Origin: Cycas panzhihuaensis
Taxonomy: Eukaryota > Cycadophyta
Assembly: GCA_023213395.1 (NCBI GenBank)
Contig: CM041465.1
Coordinates: forward strand, 153,457,741 to 153,521,740
Reading direction: 5' to 3'
Length of the DNA: 64,000 nt
Part shown: positions 1 through 10,960 of the stretch, piece by piece
How positions within the stretch are numbered: the stretch's first letter is position 1
How the letters are laid out: every line of letters begins with the position of its first letter
Program-made: the position numbers and the translations under genes
The notes under the pieces: generated by a model
Databases searched by the model: none
Seen by the model: the letters and a program-made list of their open reading frames with translations, nothing else
What the model was told of the DNA's origin: nothing

Positions 1-1418
1 TTGTTGTTTTTCTTTGGGAAGTTTGAGCCACAGATTTAGAATGGGGCATGGTGTTAGAAGTAGTGTAGAGAGGACGCAGATTTAGATAGATTTACAAGCA
101 TTAGCAATCAGTTTGAAGTGGTCGAGCCGTTGGGTGGCTATTCGAAGAGCCAAGCCGTTGGGTGTCTATGCACAAAGTGACTTCAGCTCAATTTAGAAGG
201 ATTTGAAAGAAGGGGAATAGAAGAGATGGGAAGTATTTGAGAACTGTTATTGAGAGAGGGTTTTCGGCAAAGCAATGGTAGAAGGCCTTTTGAATCTATT
301 GAAGTGTCTTTTTACCTGCTACTGTTTAATGCTTATCATATTCCAGTGCTCATGTTTGTGCACTCAGCACGTCACTTCTCTAAGGTATTTTACATGTAGA
401 ATCTCTCAAATTTGGGTATTCTAAAGATTATTTAGAAGATATCCTACTGACTAGAATGGGTCATGGAAAGAATACCAGTATGAAAGATTGGCATAAAGAT
501 GTAGAGCAATGCCTGGCTTAGGAAGCACATAATCAGAGAGCAAGGGGAATGTTTGTTACTTTGCTTGCATCAGCAGCCAGATCTTTAGTACCAAGATTGG
601 AGCACGAAAGGATGCAAGAGTCCTTTACTGATGAATACCTAATCCCTTGAAGGGTATGATTTTAGGGCTAATATGTAGTGTCTAACATATACAAATATAA
701 TAGTTTAACATATAAATTGATCATGGAGACATGTAGTAGCTCTTTGCCAAAATAGTACTTGGAGGCTGAATATACAAAAAACAATTAGACCTAATACATA
801 AGATACACCATGTATCTATGGGTGTTCTCTAAGATTTACAACACCCAGTTCATGTATTGTCTTTAGATCAAAAGTATGATCTAAAATATTCAAGAAAAAT
901 GTTGCATCTTTAGAATATAATTTGAGTGCCTCCTTTTCGTTTTCCTTTTTTTTTGTTGTATGTATATTAAAAGCTGTGCAGAACTCTAAAAATCTAAACT
1001 CTGAAACTCTGAAGAACTTGTTGTTTTAAAAAATATTCTACCAATCTACCAATTTATTCTTTATTTCTATTTTGTGTTCAATCTATTGTTGGTAAAAAAA
1101 TGTAATGATATTGTATATACTCAAAAAATTCATAGAAATTTCTTCAAATAATAACAGTAAAAGATACTTAGTAGAGGAATATACTCATACAACAGAGTCA
1201 TAATATTAAGAAAATTTTCAAATATTTTGAAGAGAATATATCATAAAAAACACTTATATATTTGTATTTGAAAAATTTTCGAAGAAATATGTTGAGCAGA
1301 TATATAAAAAATATGTGTAAATCTAAAGATGGAACTGAAGAACCTAGAAAAAGGTTGTAACATACTTGATCTATTATATATACTGCTCCAAAACACTAAA
1401 TATGCTTCAAAAAATTAT
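1..1418. other. AT-rich non-coding stretch
   Basis: I see no credible coding region on either strand and recognise no protein family. Near positions 121-170 a short imperfect duplication of about 27 bp is visible (two copies of a GCCGTTGGGTG core followed by TCTAT or GCTAT). The stretch probably belongs to the interior of the minus-strand LTR element whose primer site lies at 2267-2279, because it lies on the downstream side of that site, but no gag or pol remnant supports this directly. Confidence 0.4.
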
Positions 1419-2040
1419 AGATCTGAAAAGAAAACTTGAAACAATTGTTAAATATATATTAAAAAATATAGATATGAAATAAAGTGTAGAAGATCTAAAG
1501 TAAAAACTAGTAGATCTAAAAAAATATGTGTAAATATTATAGATCTTACGTAAGTATGGTAGATCTATAGCCAGATATTGTATATCTAAATGAATATACC
1601 AGAAAAAATGGTGAAAATTTTACTGAAATAAGCAGATCTATAGTAGATCTAGAAAAATATGTAATAGATCTAAAAAATAACTATGGTAGATCTGAAGTAA
1701 ATGTTACAGATCTGAAATAACTATACCAGAAAATGCTATAATACTTCCTGAAATAAGTATATCTTAAGTAAAATATGCCAGATCTGAGAAAAATATGGTA
1801 GATCTTGAAGAAAAAATAGTATGAAGCTTATATGCAATTAATATTCTTTGTAGATTTGTGAAAAGTATCAGATATGTAGACAAAAAATACTTGTAAACTA
1901 TCAAATATATAATAAAATTGTAGATCTAAAGAGAAATAACTCAAATATGAGAAAAATGTGTAGAACTGAAGAAATATGGCTCAAATCTAAGAAAAGGACT
2001 TGAAAAAATACAGCTTGCTGTTGAAATCCTGCGTAGATCT
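1419..2040. repeat. AGATCT-centred degenerate repeat region
   Basis: The hexamer AGATCT occurs 14 times in this 622-bp stretch (at 1419, 1491, 1512, 1541, 1561, 1634, 1645, 1666, 1688, 1708, 1780, 1800, 1922 and 2035). Many neighbours are 20-22 bp apart and are joined by A-rich spacers, often of the form AGATCTRAA followed by an ATAT-like tract. This looks like a decayed tandem array of roughly 21-bp units. It lies downstream of the minus-strand primer site at 2267-2279, in what would be the untranslated leader of that element. A shorter version occurs at 59191-59240 beside the related LTR at 59642-60074. Confidence 0.7.
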
Positions 2041-2266
2041 ACACAAATCTGAAAATAGATATGAGAAATATTTGTTAAACTAGAAATATAGCTCAGTAAT
2101 AATCAAAATCTGCTGAAATAATATATAAAACTTGTTGAAAATTTTTAGAAAATAAATATAGCTAATATTTCTTGCTTGTAAGAAAATCTGTCATAGAATG
2201 CCACTAAATCTTGTTGCTCTTCTTAAAAAACCTTCACCAATAGAGATGTAATATCCCAAAATCTCA

Positions 2267-2279
2267 CTCTGATACCAAA
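2267..2279 (-). other. primer-binding site, initiator-tRNA-Met type
   Basis: On the minus strand this reads TTTGGTATCAGAG, the usual plant retrotransposon primer site complementary to the 3' end of initiator tRNA-Met. It directly follows (in minus-strand sense) the CA end of the LTR at 2280-2702, which fixes the orientation of that element as minus. Confidence 0.75.
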
Positions 2280-2702
2280 TGTAGGAAAAATATACTTTGC
2301 AAGAGAATAGGGTAGAACATAGAATAGAATCACATAGATCAATATTGCATCAATACATCAATGTATCACAATAGCATCATAGTTGCATAAACATGAAATC
2401 ATTATATTCAAGTCATTATGAGAAGTGAATAATACAAATTTCCCAAATGAGGGTGGTGTCTAAAGACACTAGGGTTGCACGCCCCTTAATATTTATAATT
2501 TGGGGGAGGAGGGAAACTTCTCAACCCCTGAATTCAAAATAATAATAAAATAATATTAACTTAACTCGAATGAAACTAACTTAAATCAAAGTTAAACTTA
2601 CCTTGACATGTTGAGCATCACATGTCTAAATTGAGGTTGATGAGGTGTACAATCTTGGTTGGAAATGTGGGAGTGGAGTGATGATGATTAACTCCAATAA
2701 CA
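2280..2702 (-). repeat. 5' LTR of a minus-strand LTR retrotransposon (family 1)
   Basis: A 423-bp unit that on the minus strand starts TGTTATTGGAG and ends CCTACA, immediately followed by the primer site. A clearly related unit lies at 59642-60074: both contain blocks around GACACTAG..TTGCAC, GGGAAAC..TCAAC and a GGTG..GATGATTA segment near the outer end. No coding domain of this element is visible between its primer site and position 1, so the superfamily is not certain; the primer site fits Ty1/copia or a non-autonomous derivative. Confidence 0.7.
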
Positions 2703-3273
2703 CATATAAGGATAAAACCAAATTACTTTCAAATATTAGACTCTCATAACAATAAAGTTAAATAGACAAAGAGATAGTCGAGGACATGGTTGACAAAGCA
2801 GAAAATATATGGAGATGTAATTAAAAAAAAAGAAGCCAAAATCTGTCAAGTCATGATTACAAATGACAACACCCATAGAGGCCTTAAAGTATCATGATCA
2901 TACCCAAATTATGAAGAGCATTGAAACAAGAAACACACAAAATGGAACTTTATATATTAGACACAACATCAGATATGAGAATAATACCATGGATTATATC
3001 ATAATGGATACAACTTAGATATCCAATCCATTGATGCAAATATACTCATAGATATATATATATGCTTACAGATGAGGTGATATATAATATGCAAATATGA
3101 AGAATGAAACTTAGCAAAAAAATTCTAGCATAAGTTCATTCATAAGTATAAAAAATTCAATAAGAGAAATCTTAATTGCTTGATCATATTAGATGTGATG
3201 AGGATTGGAATAACCTAACATAATGTAAGTCTTTTATGACTAGAATATAATCTATAGACTGCATAGATCTAAA
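2703..3273. other. AT-rich non-coding interval
   Basis: This lies between two minus-strand LTR units. I see no open coding region and no recognisable domain. It is probably the leader of the element whose LTR is at 3288-3563, into which family 1 may have inserted. The AGATCT hexamer appears once, at its right edge next to the primer site. Confidence 0.4.
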
Positions 3274-3287
3274 GCTCTAATACCAAA
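3274..3287 (-). other. primer-binding site, Met type (one mismatch)
   Basis: On the minus strand it reads TTTGGTATTAGAGC, which is the usual TGGTATCAGAGC site with a C-to-T change. It abuts the CTATCA end of the LTR at 3288-3563. Confidence 0.65.
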
Positions 3288-3563
3288 TGATAGAATCAAT
3301 GGACAAAGAAAGAAAAAATGAAATTAAAAAAGGAGATGAAGGAAGAGGTCATATACATAGAAAAGTCATCCTACATAGTTATTTTCTTTATGATGAGGAC
3401 ATAGATAAAATGAGGTACTAAGAGACTACATATAGGATAAATTATTAAGTAACAAAGGTGAAAATTTACTCATAAAACTTAAATGAGGTTCAAATTGGAT
3501 AAAGGAGGGAGACAACTAAGTTTTGCATGTCTAGTGATGCTTAATGCAATAAAATCCCTAACA
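3288..3563 (-). repeat. 5' LTR of a second minus-strand LTR element
   Basis: A 276-bp unit that on the minus strand begins TGTTAGGGATTT and ends CTATCA, directly before a Met-type primer site. The TG/CA termini and the adjacent primer site are the evidence. The partner LTR is not in view, so the outer boundary (3563) rests on the TGTTAGGG terminus alone. It does not resemble the 2280-2702 LTR. Confidence 0.55.
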
Positions 3564-4145
3564 ATGGCATATCATTCTAATTATTGATAGGTTGACACAA
3601 TAGTGTTAGGGTTATTTTTGGAAAAAATACCTTATTTTTCAAGAAAAAACTAGATTTTTTCAAGGTTCTAAAGTAGCCCATATATTTTAGAGGAATATTC
3701 CTTGGTGAATATTCTTAAATAGACTTTGGTTAAAAAGTATTTTTAATTTTCTAAAGTTTTGTATATATTAAACTTAATTAGGTTTAATTTTAAAGTTTGG
3801 AGTGAAATCCCCTATGAACCAGCCCTTAATTATGTGGTAATTTAGGAGTCAAGGCTATTGCAAGATAATTTGGAGTCTATTTTAGATAAATAAATATACC
3901 ATATCTCATAATTTTTTGAGATGATTTAGTAGTAGTAATATAAAGCACTTCATGATAAAATCTCAATAAAAAAATATTTTTTAATGTTTTTAATGATATT
4001 TTTATTACTTGTGAGTAGATCGAGGCATTAAAATCATTCATATCAACTATCTATGTGTAGAATAATTAATTTTATAGCTTTCTTACCTTATTTCTTTACT
4101 TATTTAGTTATTTTTTAATTATTTTTTATCAATTTTTTACTTAAA
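3564..4145. other. AT-rich interval upstream of copia gag
   Basis: Strongly AT-rich and without a coding signal. By position it should hold the LTR end and primer site of the plus-strand copia remnant that starts at 4146, but I could not find a convincing TGGTATCAGAG-like site on the plus strand here. Confidence 0.4.
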
Positions 4146-4955
4146 ATGGCTTTTAGAAGAAGCATAATGGATATAGTCATAGACAAACTAATAGGTACTA
4201 AAAACTATACTATTTAAAAATATCAAATATTGAGTTTCTTTTATCTGAATGATCTCTAGAAGTATGTAGATAATTCTATAATGGGTAAAGATACTATAGA
4301 GATCATTGGTTTTCAAAATAAATTAAACATTGATTCTAAATTCAATGTTGAATATTAATAAAAATTGTAGATAATGTTTGGTTTTCTTAGCACGTCAATT
4401 AGTGGCAATGCTATTTTGAACATTAAGGATGCTACTACATCGAAGCAAATGTTGAACACAATCACGAACCTATTTGAACATAAGGATGATGCAAGAGCCT
4501 TGAAACTACAAATTCAATTGTATACTTTGAAGAAGATTAGAAACATAATGGAATACATGTACAATATCAAGTCAATTTAGGATCAACTATTAATAATTTA
4601 AGAAATCATTCTTGATTTATAAACCATTGCTTATGTCCTGAGGAGTCTTCCACTCCAGTATAAAAACTTCATAACCGCATTGACTTTATTTAATAAAATA
4701 TCCACTTCTGTGATTAGTTCTTTATAATCCTTACTTATGGAATATAAGTAAAAGTTAAAACACATGCATGATGAATCTTTTGGAGCATTGACATTAAAAT
4801 CAAAAGGCAAATAAGCTTATATCTTAAATAAAAATACACCTTTTAAAACTATAATTCAAAAGGATAAACTAAGAGCATCGAAAAGATAATACAAACATAA
4901 ATGTTATCATTATAGGAAGTTAAGTCACATTAAGAAGGGTTGTTGGGAATGGTAG
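4146..4955 (+). pseudogene. Ty1/copia gag remnant
   Basis: Translating from the ATG at 4146 gives a copia-type Gag (UBN2/retrotran_gag family, the nucleocapsid precursor) interrupted by many stops. Visible landmarks are an N-terminal KLIGTKNYT..KYQ segment (family: W at the position that is now a stop), the block at 4374-4580 containing KDDARALKLQIQLYTLK, a SLPLQYKNFITAL motif near 4650, and a zinc knuckle near 4900. The knuckle reads CYHYRKLSHIKKGC, so the second Cys of the C-x2-C-x4-H-x4-C finger has become Tyr (TGT to TAT) and the conserved Gly before His is Ser. Stops replace W and Q codons, as expected from deamination. It is the N-terminal part of the polyprotein continuing at 5100-5960. 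Confidence 0.8.
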
Positions 4956-5089
4956 CAATAATAGTGCTCTCAACAACCTTAGAATCATCCCTAATAACAA
5001 CACCAACAATAACCACTTGAACAATATATTCATGTTATGGACTTAGCAAAAGATACATTTAATATAATTACAATATAGTTATTTATTGC

Positions 5090-5960
5090 TACATATAAAA
5101 TAGGTTTTGGTGCACTAGATATATGGTTCATTGATTTAAATGTATCAAAATATATGGCTAGAAGGTTGGAATAGTTTAGTGAGATGTGGCAAGTGAATTA
5201 GAAAGTTACCATTGGAGAGGACAATAAGTTAGATATAGTTGGAATTAAAAATGTACTATTTACTTTATCAAATAGTGATTAAAGACATTTGAGAAATGTC
5301 TTACATATACCAAATCTAAAGGTGAATCTTATTTTAGTTGGTAAAATTAAATAACAAAGTATGACTATTATATTTTTTGAAGATAGTGCATAATCTGAGA
5401 CAAATAAAATAAGGTTGTAACCATTAGACTTAGAAAGAATAATATATATAAATTATAAGGATATCCTTATGTATAGAGAACATTCCTTATTGTATCACAT
5501 AAATCAAATTTGTAACATGAAAGAATGGGTCATTTAAACTACTTTAGTATTAAACTGATGTATAAATTAAAAATGGTACATGGTTTACATTTGATTAAAA
5601 ATAAAGGTTATTTATGTGAACTCTGTATTTTTGATAAGTAACATATAGAACTATTTTTGAAGAAGAAAGTATGGAGAGTAAAGAAAAATGTAGGATTGGT
5701 GTACTCAAATATTTATAGACTAATTTCTATCATCACACTAGGTGGAGCAAGATATTTCATCACTTTCATAGATAACTTTTCAAGAAAAGTTTAGGTTTCT
5801 CCATTAAGGGAAAAATAGTAAACCTTCACTTACTTCAAATAGTTTTAATAGTTGGTAGAGAATTAAAGTAAATAGAAGATCAAGGTTTTTCAAACTAATT
5901 ATGGTAGAGAGTAGAAGCATGCCTTTGGAAAGTCACTAAAAACAAGGTGCTCTAGATAAA
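5090..5960 (+). pseudogene. Ty1/copia protease and integrase remnant, cut off
   Basis: This continues the copia polyprotein. Near 5115 the protease segment reads WFIDLNVSKYM where the family has D-S-G-A, so the protease active site is destroyed. Near 5490-5560 a pre-integrase zinc-finger segment is recognisable, and near 5700-5800 the integrase core shows GGARYFITFID followed by FSRKV with a stop at the usual Trp. Near 5890-5910 the second catalytic region (family TDNGGE) reads T-N-Y-G-R-E, so the Asp is lost. The coding trace stops at 5960, where the LTR of element A begins. No RT or RNase H of this copia is seen in the window, so the rest should lie on the far side of the A/D complex. Confidence 0.75.
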
Positions 5961-6157
5961 TGCTAAGGTCTCAAAGGTCTAAAGGCCTCAAAGAAAGATA
6001 GCTCACCCTCAAAGGATATATGCACATCAAAACGTAGGTTTGGGGATCCATAACTCATGCATTATCCTTCTTTTCTCTCTAGATACCTTTCTTAGTTTGA
6101 GAAGGGAAAGAAGGCATCCTTAGGTTATTGAGTATCCTAGACAAGGCTCTCTTATCC

Positions 6158-6160
<3 letters not shown>

Positions 6161-6192
<32 letters not shown>
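6161..6192. repeat. (GA)n microsatellite
   Basis: An almost uninterrupted GA repeat of about 32 bp inside the 3' LTR of element A. The partner LTR has no comparable run at the matching position. Confidence 0.9.
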
Positions 6193-6195
<3 letters not shown>

Positions 6196-7580
6196 TAAAT
6201 CTCCTTTTAGAAAAGGAAACTAGTCAAAAAGAGACAAAGCAGAGGTGAGGCAAGAAGTGGTGGCCTTAGAAGGTATGTTTAGAGCCTAAGGGTTTATCTT
6301 TAGAAGTTGGGTTTTTAGGTGTTAAGAGGAAAAAGGAGGATACTATTACAATTAACTCTTCTTAGCTAAGTAAGCCTAAATATCTTTTTTTATTTATATT
6401 TAGTTAGATGACCAATGCCCTCCTACCCTTGGTGGGAAAAGGAGGGGAAAGAATTTTCCCTTCATAAAGGGAAATAGGGAGAAAGAGCACTCCTTTCAGA
6501 AAAGGGAGGTAAAAAATAGTGAGAAGAGACAGAAGGAATGATGGGGTTGCTTTATTTGTGCCCTAGAGGATTATCTCTAGGGATTAGGATTTTAGTGCTG
6601 AATTTGTAAGATGGAGGCAATGTTGTAACCATCTAAAGCAGCTAAGTTGCAAACTCTTCTTTAGTGACAAGAAGAGTGAGATGGTGTAGAAACGCAAGGA
6701 AGGACAAATAGAAGAAAGTTATAAATATCTTATGGCGACTAAGTTACGAGCTCTTCTTGGGTTTCTAAGAGGAATAGAATTGCCTTTTAAATTTATGATT
6801 ACTATATTATTAAGGTGTGGTTTGGTCTCATTCGTGTGTCAAGGTGAAGTTTTAGTCTTCTGCAAAGATGGTTGTTGCCAAAGAAATAACCATGTAAAAG
6901 ACTAAAATAAGTATATAAAACAAATATGCAACTTCCCCTTTTTGGTCCGCTCACTCTCTTTTACCTCTAAATAAGCACAATGAGGCCAAAATATGGAAGG
7001 ATAAAAGGGAAAGGTGCAATGTAAGGTTTTGCCTTACATGAGTACAGCTCCTCATCAGTAGGAGGAGGATTGGCTTTGTTTAGTTAATGAAGGATCTAAT
7101 AGATATTCCTAAAATGCATGCAAATAATATGCTTTTTTCTCTCTTCCCTTTATAACATGCAATCAAGGAAACAACTGAATAAAAAAAAAAAAAAGCCTTC
7201 AATTCCTTCTTTTTTATCTTGTAAAACAAAAGGTGAAGTGGGGAAGAAAGGGAGGAGAGGAAGAATGCATAAGGAAGAGTACACCTGGTTGTGACGTTCA
7301 ATGCCACATTTCATTGTGCCTTTTATTACTGCTCCTCACATTATGCTCCCATGAGTTGCCATTGCCTTTATTTCCATTGCTTTCCACAAGAGTCATTGGA
7401 GTTAGAGGGAAGGGTTTCCTTACCTTCCCCAATTATGAAATAATGTAGGGGAGAAATAGAAATGAAATGGAAACAAAACTTGAGATGAGTGGAATATTAC
7501 CTTTTGTAATACATCACCTTGATTCATAAAGAAGGTCTCCCACTTATAATATAAAAGAAATAATACCTTCCACAAGTAAG

Positions 7581-7596
7581 GTATATATATATATAC

Positions 7597-7657
<61 letters not shown>

Positions 7658-7722
7658 TATATATACACACACACATATATATATATATATATATCTATCT
7701 ATCTATATATATATATATATAT

Positions 7723-7804
<82 letters not shown>

Positions 7805-7823
7805 CTATACATATATCTACATA

Positions 7824-7872
<49 letters not shown>

Positions 7873-8068
7873 ACACACACACATATATACATATATATAT
7901 CTATAGATGTATATATATATCTATACATATATATATATATATATACATACATATATATACATATATATATATATATATACATACATATATATATATATAT
8001 ATATACATACATATATATGTATATATATATGTATATATATATAGATATAGATATATATGTATATATCT
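7581..8068. repeat. Compound (AT)n/(AC)n microsatellite in the A 3' LTR
   Basis: Nearly 490 bp of alternating TA with AC blocks (main AC run about 7827-7881) and scattered ATAC and ATAG interruptions. All long open frames here are Ile-Tyr or Thr-His repeats and are not genes. The partner LTR has a similar microsatellite at 27091-27752, while the LTRs of B and C have none at the matching place. Confidence 0.95.
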
Positions 8069-9887
8069 TGATAAACAACATTAGTATGTCTATTTGTAAG
8101 GAAGAAAGGAATAAATACAATGTTATATGTTTCTTGTTTACTATTTTTTATGTGTGTAATGATCAAAACATGTGTAGAAAGGGGAAGAAAAGGGGTGTTT
8201 CTTTGGGATGGCAAGCTCGTCTATGTGGTGATAAATCCCTATGAGCTATGGGTAGCTCACCTAGCCAGGGGTTGTGAATGAGTACAAGGTCTATGGGTAC
8301 CTATATAAGCCTTATAATAAACCAAAATCTCAAGACTAGCAATGGAAATATAGGGAGAGACACCTCAAAGAGTGGGGGAAGGGATTACATGAACGAGAGG
8401 TAACTTTAGGTGTTAGAACTCGAGCCTATGAACCTCCTCATATGCTCCCTTAGCTTGGTTTAGCCTCTCTACTTTTGTAGGCTAGCTAATTTGGTCTATG
8501 AGGAAGAGGTTTGGTAGCAAAATGGAGGTGTTGCCTCCTTATTTTGTGTGAAAATGACTCTAAACCAAAATAAAATCAATCCAAACCCATAGATCTAGTG
8601 TTGGATACATGAGATAGTAAGGTAGAACCATTAAATAGGAAATTCTAATAAGGAGAAACTAAGAAAAATAGATTTTTCATATAAACTTGGCAATTGTAGG
8701 TGAAGAGCAGCTTTTCGAAGGAAGAAACCTGTGTTTTTGTGGAAGAAAAGAGGAATTCTTTGGACGTTTGGTTGCTTGAAGGGTCCTCCTAACTTCCCTT
8801 AGCTTGATCTTCCTTTGCCTTAGCTACTCTTAGGATATTTTTCGTCTTGATATGAAAGAAACCTATGAATGTTTATGTTGGAGAGAGTTGGAGAGTAAAA
8901 CTTGAGAGTAGATGATTGAAGAGAGTTTGATTCATACAAAAGATACCTAAAATTAGTTTGAATTTGGGTTTTTTTTTGTTTGGTAAGGCCTGAGGACCAT
9001 TGTAACCTGATCTAGGCTGGTCCCAAGGTGAGATTACGCACTACCTAATAATTAATGCAAGAAGTAGCCATTTCTAGTTGTGGATTAACTATATAATAGT
9101 CACCCCATGAACTTATTCATGGCACTACTAATATATTCGTGGTCCCACAAATATATTAATAGGCCATAACTATTAGAGTTATGTGAACAAAAATTACCAT
9201 AGGGTAACAGTATGATTATAAAAATAATAATAATAAATAATAGAAAACAATGAGTATTAGTGAGAAAGGGGGGAGAACTCCTTAGTAAGAACCTAGAACT
9301 CCTCCATAGAGGTCTGTACATCAATTTAGGGCCATCCTATACACCAAAAACTAACAAAATTACATGATAAAGTCATCAAATTAGGTCAAAACCTCATGAG
9401 GATGACGACAATTAAGGTGCTAGAGTATGGATGGGGATTAGGTAGTGAATCCTAGTGAGATACATAGGGGAATCTCATAATGTACAAGTGATGGAGTGCA
9501 TCCATCCACTAAAACTCCCTAATAAACTATCCTGGATAGATCAAGTGATAGATAAAGTGAAGAGAGAAAGAGGAGGATGCAACTTAATGAGCATGAAACA
9601 AACTAAGGAGAATGTAAGTTAGGCTACATAGGCCTATAATTACCTATAATTGGAAGGGAGATCACCTAGGAGCTATCATGCCATTGGACTAAAGTCCTAG
9701 TTGTCATAGGCAAAAATGTCACACATAGGTAAACTAATCAAGCAAGTCAATCAAGTGCTCAAGCATCTATACAAACATCACATATCATAATAACTGTAGA
9801 AATTATGATAGAGTATAAGAGATAAGATATATACCTAATTATACCTATGCGATGGTATCCTGATCCATTCTTGGTCGCTAAGAAACA

Positions 9888-9900
9888 TTGCCCCCTTGGT
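9888..9900 (-). other. Polypurine tract of element A
   Basis: On the minus strand CCAAGGGGGCAA immediately precedes the LTR start TGTTTC. Polypurine tracts prime plus-strand DNA synthesis in LTR elements. The equivalent tracts are at 29518-29530 (D) and 36851-36862 (B). Confidence 0.75.
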
Positions 9901-10715
9901 AGCAAAACCTTATCACTCAGAAGCGTCAAATGATGGTGAATGTTATCAATATAATCTCATCAATAATAGTGTATAAAGCTCGTATGTCAGTAATTAAGGT
10001 GAGTGGCAAGTGTCATGACAGATTACATGGATGGGAAACATATATTTGGGTGAGAAAGAGGAGTCGTAGCTTAGTCAATCCTTGGTGTACAAAGCCATAG
10101 ACCCAAAACATATAAGGGATGATAGAAAGGTAGCCTAGGGGTTGCCCATGGTGACACCTAGGTGGGTTACATAACCTTGAAAAATAGGATGGGACTATAA
10201 TCCCTATAGAAAATAACATAGTAGTAGAGAGGGAGGAGAGGATGAGGGGATGCCCCATCACCTTCATATATGAGGTTAGCATGATATAAATGTGATCTAA
10301 GAATAATATAATCATTATAAGAAAGGATATAAACATAATCAACAAGCATGTAAAAACTGCACTATGGTGATACAAGAGCCAAGTAGAGAGACAAACCTAT
10401 GGTCACCATAGTTTAACCTTATTAGTGGCTTATTTCTAGAGATATGAGAGTGGTTAAAATAGGATAAGGATAATAGCCCAAAGATTTGTGTGAGGGGCCA
10501 ACCTATTAGGTTTCCTAAGGAGGGTCATTTAGGAGAGGGAGATGATGCTCAAGAATGAGGTGAACCAAGTTATTAGCTTCAACATTTTGGTCATGAGGGA
10601 TATGTCAGATGTCTGCCATAGGGAAAAAGGATAAAAGTGACCTAGTAGTTAAGGTGAGGGACCTCAATTGAATGTAAAGGACTCGGTAGACCTAAGTTAG
10701 TTGTAACACCATGAT

Positions 10716-10960
10716 TTAAGAGTCACAAAATAGGATAATAAGGCTATGGTAGAAGTGAAGCATATGAGCGAGGGCCTTTATAATGGTAGTGTATTCCACT
10801 TCATTATTTATGGCCTCAGGTAAGCACATCCCAGAATGCATGAGATCATGCTCAGAAGGATCACAGATGATCCAAGCAGCTACGGAAGATCCCAGGTTAC
10901 CACAACTGGCATCATTAATGTAGATGAGGAGGGCCATGGTGCAGCAGAAGAGATAGAACT
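10716..10960 (-). pseudogene. Second (archaeal-type) RNase H of element A, decayed
   Basis: The open part (10716-10937) aligns with the extra RNase H of B at 37270-37701. RNase H removes the RNA strand of the RNA/DNA hybrid in reverse transcription. In B the first catalytic motif is FTDG followed by SRGNPG; here it reads I-N-D-A-S-C-G-N, so the first catalytic Asp is Asn and the following Gly is Asp. The N-N-E-V-E-Y segment keeps the Glu and the C-D-S segment keeps the next Asp. The rest runs into stops below 10716. It cannot be an active enzyme as it stands. Confidence 0.75.

Larger units (their letters stand above)
5961..9887 (-). repeat. 3' LTR of element A
   Basis: About 3.9 kb, starting on the minus strand with TGTTTCTTAG at 9887, directly after the polypurine tract, and ending near TTAGCA at 5961. 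The lower boundary was set by aligning with the partner LTR: the distance from the start to a shared CACCC block is 43 bp here (6004) and 44 bp in the partner (25987). Shared blocks include TTCCTTACCTTCCCC (about 7415 and 26885) and a compound AT/AC microsatellite at the same relative place. This LTR is far more AT-rich than its partner, which looks like accumulated C-to-T decay. The 5 bp before it read ATAAA, a candidate target duplication whose mate is not in view. Confidence 0.75.

Noticed and set aside
7420-8244. Several open frames of 60-141 codons
   Set aside because: Same cause: AT/AC microsatellite giving Ile-Tyr and Thr-His repeats.
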